Source: Methanocorpusculum sp. (GTDB lineage Archaea; Halobacteriota; Methanomicrobia; Methanomicrobiales; Methanocorpusculaceae). Taken from it: 64,000 bases of DNA. The notes under the pieces were generated by a model. That model had not been told where the DNA came from. It searched no databases and worked only from the letters and a program-made list of their open reading frames with translations. Numbering within the stretch: position 1 is the first letter of the stretch; every line of letters begins with the position of its first letter. A program made the translations under genes and the position numbers. The stretch spans positions 1 through 64,000 of the forward strand of contig DALTWK010000002.1 in the NCBI GenBank assembly GCA_029987115.1. Direction: 5' to 3'. This document shows positions 16,963-26,224 of this stretch, one piece after another.

Positions 16963-17727
16963 ATGCCAACATTTACCTGTCCGAAATGCGGTTCGGAACT
17001 TGCGGTAAAGCCGGGAACACAGATGGCGAAGTGTTCTTTCTGCGGAACCATAAGTTACATTGACCGTTCATCGGCGCTGTTCTTCTATATCCTTCCTTTT
17101 GACATGGATGAAGAAATGGTCAAAGGCGTATTCAAACGATGGGCTGCAAATCCTGCCCATCCGAAGGATATGGAAGGTATTGCAAGAATTACTACTGTCA
17201 GAAAGGAATACTTCCCCGTTTTCAAGTTCCGGAGAACGGTCAGCGGCAAAGAGCAGGTTGTGGTAAAACCTGCACGAAGCACCCTTCTCCCGGGAATGCG
17301 CAATCTGGTAATTCCTCCCGGAGACATGCAGATTTTTGACAGCACCGTATCAACTGCCGGAGCAGATGTGTTACATCCCGACCTGGCAGTCGATTCCTAT
17401 CTGGCAGAACTCCCGGGGGATGCCATTGATCAGTCTGTCGTATATTTCCCGATTTATGAAATAGCGTACACCTACAAAAACCGTGAGTATGCCGTTGTTA
17501 TTGACGGTTTCTCCGGAAATGTTTCTGCAACCGAGGAACCGACGGAAAGTTCCGTCAAATACGGCGGTGTACTCGCTCTCTCATTCATTCTGGGAGCACT
17601 CGGCGTAGTTCTCGGTTTCTTCGTAACACCGGTCTTCTTCCTGCTGATAGTAGCAGGATTCCTGATTGGAAAGATTCTCGGTCACCTTGTGGTAAAACGC
17701 AAGAAAGTTGAGGGGGTACGGGCATGA
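16963..17727 (+). CDS. Zinc-ribbon membrane protein, first gene of the SPFH operon
   Basis: A 254-residue protein. Residues 5-27 are a zinc ribbon (CPKCG...CSFCG). A beta-rich soluble domain of about 150 residues follows. Two adjacent hydrophobic segments (about 200-240) then anchor it to the membrane, and a short basic tail ends it. The architecture is shared with the next gene, so the two look like paralogs. It resembles the zinc-ribbon plus membrane-segment proteins of bacterial YdjG-type envelope-stress clusters. That comparison rests on architecture, not on alignment. It overlaps the next gene by 4 bp (ATGA). Confidence 0.75.
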   Translation: MPTFTCPKCGSELAVKPGTQMAKCSFCGTISYIDRSSALFFYILPFDMDEEMVKGVFKRWAANPAHPKDMEGIARITTVRKEYFPVFKFRRTVSGKEQVVVKPARSTLLPGMRNLVIPPGDMQIFDSTVSTAGADVLHPDLAVDSYLAELPGDAIDQSVVYFPIYEIAYTYKNREYAVVIDGFSGNVSATEEPTESSVKYGGVLALSFILGALGVVLGFFVTPVFFLLIVAGFLIGKILGHLVVKRKKVEGVRA

Positions 17728-18782
17728 CATCCGCGGAAAATAAGATTCTTCTGACACTGTCCTGTCCTCACTGCGGAGGAAAAATCGAGACGCTGGAAGG
17801 AGAGGACATGGTCCGGTGCGAGTATTGCGATTCACTCTTTATGCTTACCTCTGACGAAGGAATCGGCAGTGTCATGTATAAACTGTCAATAGAAAAAGAG
17901 ACAGCTCTTTCCGCATTCCGGGACTGGACAAAGAAAGGACCAAAGGCAAAGGACCTGTTGCAACGTGCCGAAATTTCCGAAACGTATCCGGTATATCTGC
18001 CGTTCTGGCGTCTCATCGGAAGAGGAAAAGCATGTGTTACCGGCATTGAAGAACGACGTGTCAATGACGGAAAGACCACCCATACTGAAAGAATCCCGCA
18101 TGAAGCTCTGATTAACAGAGAATATATCTATACGAAAATTGCCTGCGATCCGGGAGATTTAGGGGTTGAAACCCTTGTTGTTCCGGATAATGCCGAAGCG
18201 GTACTCTTCGAAGACCAGAATATTGTCACCTTCCCGGCAACCAAATCCCGCGGAACTGCCTATGACGAAGGAGAAGCGACCATCAAAAACCGTGCTATTG
18301 CTGACGGATCACGCAGACTTGACGAGATTAAATTCGCCAAGGCATTCTTCTTCCCGAGCGGATTTTCGATGATCTATTACCCGGTCTGGATTATCCGCTA
18401 CAAGTATGAAGAACGTGATTATCTTGCCGTAGTTGACGGTATCCGTGCCCGGATTCTCTCCGGCCGTGCACCAGGCAATGCCGGCAGTCAGAGTACTGCA
18501 GCGGCAGTCGGCGGAACGCTTGCCGGTACGTTTACCGCTCTCGGTCCTGTCGGCGCATTGATGATGGTCCAGAATAATATTGCGGTGGACAGTTTCCTGC
18601 CGATAGCATGTGCCGCTGCCGGCATCATCATTGCAATTCTGCTTCTTATCTGGTGCTTCAGACGGTTCAGATACGGCGGTGAAGTTTCGGAAGGAGCAGT
18701 GAAAGGAAAGACGCTGAATATGGGAAAGAAAGCATCTGACGTGTATTCTGTTCCGGGTTCCAGCTTTGATTTAATAAATTGA
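17724..18782 (+). CDS. Zinc-ribbon membrane protein, second paralog of the SPFH operon
   Basis: A 352-residue protein with an N-terminal zinc ribbon (CPHCG...CEYCD, about 13-36). A long soluble region contains VYLPFWRLIGRGKACVTG and YPVWIIRYKYEERDYLAVVDG. A Gly/Ala-rich stretch and two hydrophobic segments (about 255-315) follow. The motif of aromatic residues followed by YAVVIDG or YLAVVDG is common to this and the preceding protein. The function is unknown; it is likely a membrane-tethered component of the operon's complex. Confidence 0.75.
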   Translation: MTSAENKILLTLSCPHCGGKIETLEGEDMVRCEYCDSLFMLTSDEGIGSVMYKLSIEKETALSAFRDWTKKGPKAKDLLQRAEISETYPVYLPFWRLIGRGKACVTGIEERRVNDGKTTHTERIPHEALINREYIYTKIACDPGDLGVETLVVPDNAEAVLFEDQNIVTFPATKSRGTAYDEGEATIKNRAIADGSRRLDEIKFAKAFFFPSGFSMIYYPVWIIRYKYEERDYLAVVDGIRARILSGRAPGNAGSQSTAAAVGGTLAGTFTALGPVGALMMVQNNIAVDSFLPIACAAAGIIIAILLLIWCFRRFRYGGEVSEGAVKGKTLNMGKKASDVYSVPGSSFDLIN

Positions 18783-18793
18783 GGTGAAAAAAG

Positions 18794-19390
18794 ATGTCCT
18801 TACTCTTACAAACACTGAAATGTTCAAAATGCGGGGCTCCGCTGAAAGCAAAGGAAAAAGACAGAATTCTGTATTGTGAACACTGCGGATCGATGAGTCT
18901 TGTTACGAAACGGGAGGTAAAAGGCGTAAATTTCAAAGTTGTCGCTCCGGGAGGAACAAGAGCAGATCCAGTCTTCTTTATCCCGTTCTGGGTTGTGAAT
19001 GCCGATGTCAATGTCCGGAAGGAAAGCATCGCAGGAGGTGCAATCCGGCGTTCCGTTACTAACCAGAAAAAAATCAGCGGGAATACAACGTTCTATATCT
19101 GTGCATCCGCCGCCATGGATGAGGCTGATTCACGCGGGTGGAATATGAATCTGACGCTGGAACCGCCTAAGACAGACCGGATTCAGCCCGATTTCAGAAA
19201 CGGAACCCGTGTTCCGATGACAATGGATGAATCAACCGCAAAGGAAAATGCTGAATTCATTTTCCTCCGCCATGAAACAGAGATACCTGGAACCCTGCAG
19301 AGTCTTGATTACGACTTTGTAGTCCGCAGTACAGAAGTGCTTTATCTCCCGGTCTACAAATCAAATGGTGAGTATATTCTCGGAGCATAA
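18794..19390 (+). CDS. Zinc-ribbon protein, third paralog without membrane segment
   Basis: 198 residues. The zinc ribbon CSKCG...CEHCG at about 11-35 is followed by the same soluble domain as the two upstream proteins (FFIPFWVVNADVNV), but there is no hydrophobic anchor. It could be a soluble partner. GAGGTG lies about 7 bp before the ATG. The function is unknown. Confidence 0.72.
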   Translation: MSLLLQTLKCSKCGAPLKAKEKDRILYCEHCGSMSLVTKREVKGVNFKVVAPGGTRADPVFFIPFWVVNADVNVRKESIAGGAIRRSVTNQKKISGNTTFYICASAAMDEADSRGWNMNLTLEPPKTDRIQPDFRNGTRVPMTMDESTAKENAEFIFLRHETEIPGTLQSLDYDFVVRSTEVLYLPVYKSNGEYILGA

Positions 19391-19393
19391 CGT

Positions 19394-19765
19394 ATGACAA
19401 ATACAGAGCGTGATGTCAAAACCGCACGGGATAACCGCAGGACAGGGATTTTCTGGGGAGGAGCTGTTATTATGCTGGGAATTGCTATTCTTCTGCATTT
19501 CCTGGTTCCGGAAACGCTCGGTTTCTGGGCATGTGCCGGCATCTTCCTTGCAGGAACCGGTATCCTCGGCATCATCCTTGACGTAACGATGAAAAATGGA
19601 AAAGGTCTCTGGTTTTCCGTATTACTGACAATCGCCGGATTCCTTCTCATCATCGGCAATGTTTTCGGTTCGACAGTAGACTATCTGCCATGGATTCTCT
19701 TTGCAGTTGCAATCATACTCATCGGTTTGGGAATCCTTTTAAGATACATTATTAAAAAAGATTAA
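19394..19765 (+). CDS. Small four-helix membrane protein of the SPFH operon
   Basis: A 123-residue protein with four hydrophobic segments (about 20-40, 44-62, 72-90 and 95-116) and charged ends. This resembles the LiaF/YvqF-type small membrane proteins that accompany envelope-stress genes. The family call is tentative. It sits between the zinc-ribbon proteins and the coiled protein with only 3-6 bp spacing. Confidence 0.7.
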   Translation: MTNTERDVKTARDNRRTGIFWGGAVIMLGIAILLHFLVPETLGFWACAGIFLAGTGILGIILDVTMKNGKGLWFSVLLTIAGFLLIIGNVFGSTVDYLPWILFAVAIILIGLGILLRYIIKKD

Positions 19766-19771
19766 GATACT

Positions 19772-20314
19772 ATGACTGAGGTTGATATTAGAGACAGAGT
19801 GGAAGATGACCGGGGTCTCATCAAGAAGATTCAGCTCATCATTCCGGGATATCGCGGCTACCGCCAGAGAGAAGATATCCGCATCGCAGATTCCATGCTC
19901 CGCAGCCAGGTTGCAGATCAGCTGAAAAATACGGTCGTTCTCTCCTTAGAGAATGCCCGTTCCGAGGCATCCAAGGAAATGGAACTGGATCTCTTGAATG
20001 ATATCGCGGCAGTTCTTTCCAAAGCACAAATGCTTGAAGAAAAAATCCGCCATGCAGAACAGGGATATACCGGCATTTCTTCAGGCGTCCGCCTTCTTCA
20101 GGAAGAACTCAACCGTATTTATGAATATGATCTGGGACTGCTGGAGGGAATTGATTCTCTCAGCACCCAGGCAAAATCTATTGAGGCAGGAACGGAAAGC
20201 GGTAATTTTGCCGATGCTGCAAAGCTTCTGAAAACGATGAAAGCTGACATCGTACAGTTCATCCAGTTGTACGAAAAGCGTCTCCTTGTCGCACTTCAAT
20301 TGAACGTGGTGTAA
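19772..20314 (+). CDS. Helical protein of the SPFH operon, possible PspA-like role
   Basis: 180 residues, almost entirely predicted helix, with heptad-like runs (LQEELNRIYEYDLGLLEGIDSL). There is no membrane segment and no recognised motif. In bacterial clusters of similar layout a coiled-coil PspA protein occupies this place. The protein is shorter than PspA (about 220) and I cannot show homology. It may instead be a specific adaptor. Confidence 0.65.
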   Translation: MTEVDIRDRVEDDRGLIKKIQLIIPGYRGYRQREDIRIADSMLRSQVADQLKNTVVLSLENARSEASKEMELDLLNDIAAVLSKAQMLEEKIRHAEQGYTGISSGVRLLQEELNRIYEYDLGLLEGIDSLSTQAKSIEAGTESGNFADAAKLLKTMKADIVQFIQLYEKRLLVALQLNVV

Positions 20315-20318
20315 AATT

Positions 20319-21500
20319 ATGGGATTATTTTCTAAAGTAAACAAGAACATAGGTTCCGGTTCCGACATCGAAGGAGCCGACGCACGAGCCGGCTTCTATT
20401 GGATAGAAGATTACAAAGGCGACAATGTTATGTGGCGCCTGCCGCGTAACGTCCAGTTAAATGATAACGTTCTCGTCAGAGAAGACGAATATGGTATCTT
20501 TTTCCGCGACGGAAAAGCTCTTGCAGTATTCGACCGTCCGGACAGATATGCTCTGACCACGCAAACGCTCCCGGTTCTTTCACGAATCATCGGTGCTACG
20601 GTCGGTAACGTTCAGATTGGCGAATTCTACTGGTGTCAGAAACGTGAACTTCGCGACAAGTTTGGAACATCCCAGCCGCTCGCATTCCGTGATGCAGATT
20701 TCGGTGTTGTCCAGCTGAGAATTTTCGGTCAGTTCTCGTACAAGGTAACCGATCCGATGCTTCTTATTACCCAGTTCATCGGAACAAAGGGAATGACTGA
20801 ATCCTCGGAAATTACCGAATGGCTCAAAGCTCAGATTGTCATGGTCTTAAATGACACCTTAGGTGAACTGAAGGCAAAAAAGAATATGGGCGTTCTTGAT
20901 ATGCCTGCCTATCTGCAGGAGATTGAACAGCTCTGTCTTGCACGTCTGACGCAGGAAACCGAACGGTACGGATTAGCCATAATGAAGTTCGCCGGCCTGA
21001 ACATCAACATGCCTGAAGAAGTGCAGGAAGCACTGAACAAACGCGGTGCAATGTCTGCATTAGGCGTAAACTACATGCAGTACCAGTCCGGAAAAGCCAT
21101 CGAAAATATTGGCGCCGGTGCCGCTCAGGGCGGAGAAGGAGCAGGATTTGCGATGATGGGCGCCGGAATGGGTGCTGGAATGGGCATGGGAAATATGATG
21201 ATGCAGGGTATGAACAACAATGCACAGCCGGCACCGTTCGGTGTTCCTCCGCAGAAGCCTGCAGAATCATGTCCGAAATGCGGTGCTGCAGTTCCCGCCG
21301 GTTCCAAGTTCTGTCCCGAATGCGGTGAAAAGATTTCCAAAGGAAGTTTCTGTCCGGCATGCGGTGCCGCGGTTCCTGCCGGTTCTAAATTCTGCCCGGA
21401 GTGCGGTGCAAAAATCAGCAAAGCCTCAAAGTGTCCGAAATGCGGTGCTGATGTCTCTCCGGATACAAAGTTCTGCCCCGAATGCGGGGAGAAACTCTAA
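20319..21500 (+). CDS. SPFH-domain protein with three C-terminal zinc ribbons
   Basis: 393 residues, like bacterial YdjI ('virion core'-type) proteins. An SPFH/band-7 domain occupies about 25-250 (QLRIFGQFSYKVTDP, GLAIMKFAGLNINMPEEV). A Gly/Met-rich linker with GAGMGAGMGMGNMMMQG follows. Then come three tandem CPxCGAxV...KFCPECGxKI zinc ribbons (about 320-393), each of about 23 residues. SPFH proteins form membrane-associated rings. The ribbons probably mediate partner binding with the other zinc-ribbon proteins of the operon. This is the last gene, and transcription converges with arcS 55 bp downstream. Confidence 0.85.
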   Translation: MGLFSKVNKNIGSGSDIEGADARAGFYWIEDYKGDNVMWRLPRNVQLNDNVLVREDEYGIFFRDGKALAVFDRPDRYALTTQTLPVLSRIIGATVGNVQIGEFYWCQKRELRDKFGTSQPLAFRDADFGVVQLRIFGQFSYKVTDPMLLITQFIGTKGMTESSEITEWLKAQIVMVLNDTLGELKAKKNMGVLDMPAYLQEIEQLCLARLTQETERYGLAIMKFAGLNINMPEEVQEALNKRGAMSALGVNYMQYQSGKAIENIGAGAAQGGEGAGFAMMGAGMGAGMGMGNMMMQGMNNNAQPAPFGVPPQKPAESCPKCGAAVPAGSKFCPECGEKISKGSFCPACGAAVPAGSKFCPECGAKISKASKCPKCGADVSPDTKFCPECGEKL

Positions 21501-21555
21501 TACTTTTTTCAACGGTATTTTCCCGGTACGTATCCGTTCAGAAGAATAAAAAAGA

Positions 21556-23181
21556 TTATTTTCGTGTTTTTCTCACTTTTACCGCGACACCGCGTTTGGA
21601 TGAGAGCATTTCTCCTGCACCCATCGCAGCTTTTCCAGTCGCAAGATAATTGGTTCCGACAACCAGAACTTCATCGCCTTCGCGAATCCGGGGATCACAG
21701 TCTGCAACACCGGGAGCAAGTACATCTCCCTGCGGGAGGAATCCTTCACTGATAGTAACCCGGTATCCGCTGATGCGTTCCCAGCCTTCATGGGTCGGCC
21801 GGATAAGACCGGTTGCCGGATCGGTCGTGAATAACTGCTGTTTTTTCTCCAATACCTTAACCTGAGGATATCTTCCTTTCACCGTAAGACCTTTGGTGGA
21901 AATATCCTCGCCGAACTGCCAGAGAAGCGTTCCGTGGATGAAATCATTCTTCATCCGTTTTGATGCGGAAAGAGCGTTGTTTAAGGCACGCAACGATTCC
22001 TGCGACAGCGGTCTGTCATCATTACAGGTAATCTCGAGTTCAAGGTTGAGATTCTTTGCCGCTTCGAGGGCGACCTCTTTCGCTCCTCCTTCCAGATGGC
22101 AGATGATTCTCTCATAGTGGTGATTTGCAAGATATGCTTCCACAAATCCGACAAGCAGACGCTTCTCTTCGGCATCCCAGTAGCCGGTAACCGGTACATC
22201 GTAATGACCCGCCGGATAAACGAGTTCGAGTTCCCGCGGAACAATGCCGAGCGGGGAAGTGACAATGACTTCGTGGGCACGCCCGTCGATAACCTTGGTA
22301 AACATCTGGTGGGAACGGGAAAGCGAATAGGGTTTGCGGGAGGCACAGGGAAGAAGAACACACACGTCTGAACGCGGAGGAACATAGCGGGAAACAAGAC
22401 GCTCTTCAAACAGATTGATTTCCCTGCGGTAGATTGATTCTCCGGCATTGGCAAGGAAACGTGCGCCGCGGACAACAGGAATCATCTCATCAAATGCATC
22501 CGTTCTATCGAGTCTTCTGAGAAGTTCAACCTGTTCTGCATGCAGACGGCACCGCATCTCCATGAATTCACGCAGCTGCATACGTTCAATCCAGGCACGT
22601 GCCGTCGCAATCTCTTTTTCCAGGGCGAGGCGGTTATGGAGTTTCAGATTGTGTGTTCTGCATCCTTCACAGTCGCAGAGTCCCTTGTCCATCCAGGATT
22701 CATCAAATTCCCCTTCCGGCAGGCAGAATTTCTTCTGCACGGTTGCAAGGTCTACTGCGGTGTAGTCAAATACATCGAATCCGGTGTAAATCAGCGATGC
22801 AACATTCGACGGCAGCGCAGATGCCGGAGCATAGCGTGCAACATCCGGACGGCTCTTTTCATAAATTTTTACCAGATGGTCCAGGTATTTTCCGGAATCG
22901 GAACAGGTGGTGTTCCAGTTGGAAAAAAGGTAGATGCCGGTATCAGCCGCTGAATCCGCAAGCGGGTGAACTGCCGAGGGTTCGTCTCCTTGTTCCAGAT
23001 AGTTGGTGACATCCGACAGTCCTGCTGTCAGCGGGATGTTCGTAAACGGACGATTTTTCAGAGACGGAAACAGCTCCTGCATGTCGAGAACGGCAGGAGT
23101 TGATATCACGGTTTCGTCACTGATTTTCAGATTGCCGATTCTGGCAAGGTGATCGCGTTTTCTGACGTCAAATACACTCAT
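21556..23181 (-). CDS. arcS: Archaeosine synthase alpha subunit, ArcS (TgtA2)
   Basis: It acts after TgtA on preQ0 at position 15 of archaeal tRNA, leading to archaeosine. The 541-residue protein has a TGT-like N-terminal domain that keeps the zinc-ligand region CDCEGCRTH. The ArcS-specific motif PCASRKPYSLSRSH lies near residue 280. A C-terminal PUA domain (about 470-541) binds tRNA. It overlaps tgtA by 4 bp (ATGA), so the two are coupled. Some archaea use a radical SAM partner; none is next to it here. Confidence 0.93.
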   Translation of the reverse strand: MSVFDVRKRDHLARIGNLKISDETVISTPAVLDMQELFPSLKNRPFTNIPLTAGLSDVTNYLEQGDEPSAVHPLADSAADTGIYLFSNWNTTCSDSGKYLDHLVKIYEKSRPDVARYAPASALPSNVASLIYTGFDVFDYTAVDLATVQKKFCLPEGEFDESWMDKGLCDCEGCRTHNLKLHNRLALEKEIATARAWIERMQLREFMEMRCRLHAEQVELLRRLDRTDAFDEMIPVVRGARFLANAGESIYRREINLFEERLVSRYVPPRSDVCVLLPCASRKPYSLSRSHQMFTKVIDGRAHEVIVTSPLGIVPRELELVYPAGHYDVPVTGYWDAEEKRLLVGFVEAYLANHHYERIICHLEGGAKEVALEAAKNLNLELEITCNDDRPLSQESLRALNNALSASKRMKNDFIHGTLLWQFGEDISTKGLTVKGRYPQVKVLEKKQQLFTTDPATGLIRPTHEGWERISGYRVTISEGFLPQGDVLAPGVADCDPRIREGDEVLVVGTNYLATGKAAMGAGEMLSSKRGVAVKVRKTRK

Positions 23182-24626
23182 GAGAAGACCTCGGCATCCG
23201 GGAACGCCTCTTTGAATGCTGCTTCATATTCTGGTTTGGTTGAGATGGTAACGGCAACTCCCGGATTGGTTGCAAGCAGTCCTTTGAGACCTTTGATGCC
23301 GTATTCCATCATGTCCTTATCCCAGACGGAAGGAACTTCAGCGGGTCCTGCCGGGAATGTTTCCGCAAGTTCATACGGGATAGGACCGAACGGCGGTTTG
23401 AATTCCAGAACCTCGCTGAACCGGGAAGGAACCGGTCCTCCGGCCGCAATGAGAATTTCCGGTCCCAGCTGAACCCGTGCAACCATTTTGTGATAGAGGG
23501 AAACTTCCGGTCTCAGACAGGATTCAGAACCGCGGTAGAAGAATCTCCGTTTGCTTGCACGGTCGAATTTTTCAATTTCCGGCATGCGTTCAAGCATTCT
23601 GCGGTATCCATCCAGCAGTTTCGGATGTGCTCTGCAGCGTTCATCCACGAGTTCAAAGAGTGTACCGTCCTGAACGGCAGCGCGAACACGGGAAATTTCG
23701 GCCATCGTTACGGCGAGATTGTGTTTGGCAAGAAGTTTTGCCCGGTCCGGTGATTTTTTCAGTTCTTCAACAGTATGGCTTCGGCAGACTTCACAGGCGC
23801 ATGGCAGTTCGCTCATATCATCTAACCGAAGTGTTCCCGACGGGGTAATGTAACGTCCGTCCTTGGCATAGAGCGCATAGGCTGCGGAATCAAAGACATC
23901 GCAACCGCAGGCAACAGCTAATGCAAACATCGACGGGTGACCTGCGCCAAACAGGTGAACACATGCTCCCGGCGCCAATCCCTTCTTTGCATCGATGATG
24001 ACATCAACTAAATCGCGGTACCGGTACGCTTCCATCAGCGGCACCACTGCACCGACCGGACAGTACGTACATCCCATCTCAGAAACCGTTCTTCCCGCTT
24101 TTTCCCGGAGGTCCCCGTAGGTTGCTCCCTGCACCGGACCGGATATCGGTGCATCCGGTCCAAAGAGTTCTTTTGCGGCACGGAGTCTGCTGTAGGTAAT
24201 ATCCATCTGACGGATGACTTCTTCTTTTTCCGTATCCGGCAGTGTCGGCAAGTCAAGCGGGACCCAGATGTCGCTTCCAATCTTCTGCTGGAAGGAAAGC
24301 GTTTCCTCATTGGTAATATCCACACTTCCGTACACCATCATCTGGAAGGACCCGGAATCGGTCATAATCAGTCCGTCAAAATCAAGGACATCATGGAGAC
24401 CGCGGGTTTCTGCTTCTTCCCTGAACTCCTTACTCTTGGAAAAAATATAGGCATTGGTTATGATTCCTTCCACACCCATCTTTTTCATTTCTCTTGGCGG
24501 AATTATCTGTAAGTGCGGATTCACAACCGGGAGCAGTGCAGGGGTGCGTATCTGCTTGTCCCCTGCCTTTAATTTTCCAACACGTCCCGCGATATCTTTG
24601 TGTATTACTTCAAATGTTACTGCCAT
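23178..24626 (-). CDS. tgtA: tRNA-guanine(15) transglycosylase
   Basis: It exchanges guanine 15 of tRNA for preQ0. The 482-residue protein has the TGT barrel with the catalytic region MTDSGSFQMMVYG and the zinc site CACEVCRSH. It lacks a C-terminal PUA domain; that domain is present in the adjacent ArcS. It starts 3 bp after the AMMECR1 gene and overlaps arcS downstream, forming a three-gene minus-strand operon. Confidence 0.95.
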   Translation of the reverse strand: MAVTFEVIHKDIAGRVGKLKAGDKQIRTPALLPVVNPHLQIIPPREMKKMGVEGIITNAYIFSKSKEFREEAETRGLHDVLDFDGLIMTDSGSFQMMVYGSVDITNEETLSFQQKIGSDIWVPLDLPTLPDTEKEEVIRQMDITYSRLRAAKELFGPDAPISGPVQGATYGDLREKAGRTVSEMGCTYCPVGAVVPLMEAYRYRDLVDVIIDAKKGLAPGACVHLFGAGHPSMFALAVACGCDVFDSAAYALYAKDGRYITPSGTLRLDDMSELPCACEVCRSHTVEELKKSPDRAKLLAKHNLAVTMAEISRVRAAVQDGTLFELVDERCRAHPKLLDGYRRMLERMPEIEKFDRASKRRFFYRGSESCLRPEVSLYHKMVARVQLGPEILIAAGGPVPSRFSEVLEFKPPFGPIPYELAETFPAGPAEVPSVWDKDMMEYGIKGLKGLLATNPGVAVTISTKPEYEAAFKEAFPDAEVFS

Positions 24627-24629
24627 GGT

Positions 24630-25190
24630 TTATTTCTCGCTGAAAATCTGTCCTTCAAATACCAGGACGCCGCATGTTTCGTTTTTCCATGTTTCAGGCG
24701 GCAAGCCTGCTTTGATACACGTCTGGTTCAGGAACTCTTCCGAATCCCATCCGTATTCTTCTGCGACCTGCGGCAGAAGAAGCCCGGAATACCCGTTGTA
24801 CTGGACAATGATTCCATGTTTTCCTGTCTGAATCTGTCCCGGACGTTCATTTGCTGCACAAATGAGCGGTTTTGGAACCGTGAGTATGGTTACTTCTACC
24901 TTAATTTCGCTGAGTTCCGTCTCATCGACCGGATAAAATCTCGGATCTTTCAGTGCCGCGTGAGTTGCCGCTTCTATTAATCCGTCGCCAAGCGGCAGTA
25001 CCGGCTGGGGAAAACCAATACATCCGCGAAGTTGATTTGCTTCAGTTAATGTGACAAATACCCCTCGATCCTGGGTGAAACTCTCAGGGATTGCCGGATA
25101 GACGGCTTTTCGGTGAGCAACAGCTTCCTCCAGGGCAAGTCGGGCAATTTTCAGAGCAAGTTCGCCATCTTCGTTAGACAGGAGATACAT
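24630..25190 (-). CDS. AMMECR1-domain protein (AmmeMemoRadiSam system protein A)
   Basis: 186 residues with the AMMECR1 signature LRGCIGFPQP after a helical N-terminus, and the later motif HGIIVQYNGYSGLLLPQVAEE. The family is associated with MEMO and a radical SAM enzyme; the reaction is not established. Both partners are encoded in this window (MEMO at 25424 on the other strand, radical SAM at 51312). It leads an operon with tgtA and arcS. Confidence 0.9.
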   Translation of the reverse strand: MYLLSNEDGELALKIARLALEEAVAHRKAVYPAIPESFTQDRGVFVTLTEANQLRGCIGFPQPVLPLGDGLIEAATHAALKDPRFYPVDETELSEIKVEVTILTVPKPLICAANERPGQIQTGKHGIIVQYNGYSGLLLPQVAEEYGWDSEEFLNQTCIKAGLPPETWKNETCGVLVFEGQIFSEK

Positions 25191-25423
25191 CTTCAGTATA
25201 TGTTGTCTTTCATAGGAGATGAATTAGTGGGGGCAGTATCCGGAGTGTACATAGCCTTATCAATAATAACTGCCAATAGATATGCACCAAATAATTATCC
25301 GATGTGAACATCCCATCTCCCACGGGATCCCCGGATAAAAAATACCAATGGTCTTGATGGAGAACAGGAAATCTCCCTCAATAATATAAAAAATGTACAA
25401 AAAATATCAGCGGAGCAACGGCG

Positions 25424-26224
25424 TTGACTAGTTCGCCGCGTATCCCAACACTTGCGGGTATGTTTTATCCGTCCCAACCGGATGATTTGAAAAACCTGCT
25501 TACATCCTTTTTCGAAGGTACGGTAACGTCTGTCACAAATCCGAAGGGTATTCTCGTTCCCCACGCAGGATTCATCTATTCCGGTCCGGCTGCAGCTGTT
25601 TCCTATGCAAAAATCGATTCTTCATTTGACGGGACATTTGTCATCATAGGTCCAAGTCATTCCGGCTATATGACAGCAACTGCTGATTTCGCCTGGGATA
25701 CGCCGATTGGAACGGTATACCCGGATTCGGAATTCATCGCATCCCTTCCTTTAGTGAAAGACGACTCACTCCTAAGAGAACAGGAGAACTCGTTGGAAGT
25801 TCAGATGCCGTTTATTGCATATCGTTTTCCCAAAGCGAAAATCGTACCGGTACTAATCGGAGATCAATCGCCGGACGGAGTAAAAACGATTGTATCAGCA
25901 GTGAACCAGGCAATTGAAGCAACGGGAAGAAAGATAATTATCATCGCATCCAGTGACGGATCGCATTATGTTCCGAAAAAGGTAGCCGAATCCGCCGACC
26001 TCACCGTTCTTGCATCGCTGAAAAACCTAGATACGGCAGAGTTTTATCAGAAACTGTATGAAATCCGCCCGTCGATGTGCGGGTACGGCGGTATCGCGGC
26101 TATGGCTGAAATCTGCGCAGGACTTGGTGCAAAAGAGACCCGCGTTCTTTGTTACACTACGTCCGGGGATGCTACCGGATGCTATGACGAAGTCGTCGGA
26201 TACGCTGCCATGGAGGTTCTCTGA
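25424..26224 (+). CDS. MEMO1-family protein (AmmeMemoRadiSam system protein B)
   Basis: 266 residues of the MEMO/AmmeMemoRadiSam B family. GMFYP, PHAGFIYSGP and GPSH motifs carry the conserved histidines of this dioxygenase-like fold. The start is TTG at 25424 with GGAG at 25412-25415. No ATG upstream is in frame. Its stop overlaps the mvk ATG (TGATG), so it is the first gene of the isoprenoid operon. It is divergent from AMMECR1, 233 bp away. Confidence 0.9.
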   Translation: MTSSPRIPTLAGMFYPSQPDDLKNLLTSFFEGTVTSVTNPKGILVPHAGFIYSGPAAAVSYAKIDSSFDGTFVIIGPSHSGYMTATADFAWDTPIGTVYPDSEFIASLPLVKDDSLLREQENSLEVQMPFIAYRFPKAKIVPVLIGDQSPDGVKTIVSAVNQAIEATGRKIIIIASSDGSHYVPKKVAESADLTVLASLKNLDTAEFYQKLYEIRPSMCGYGGIAAMAEICAGLGAKETRVLCYTTSGDATGCYDEVVGYAAMEVL

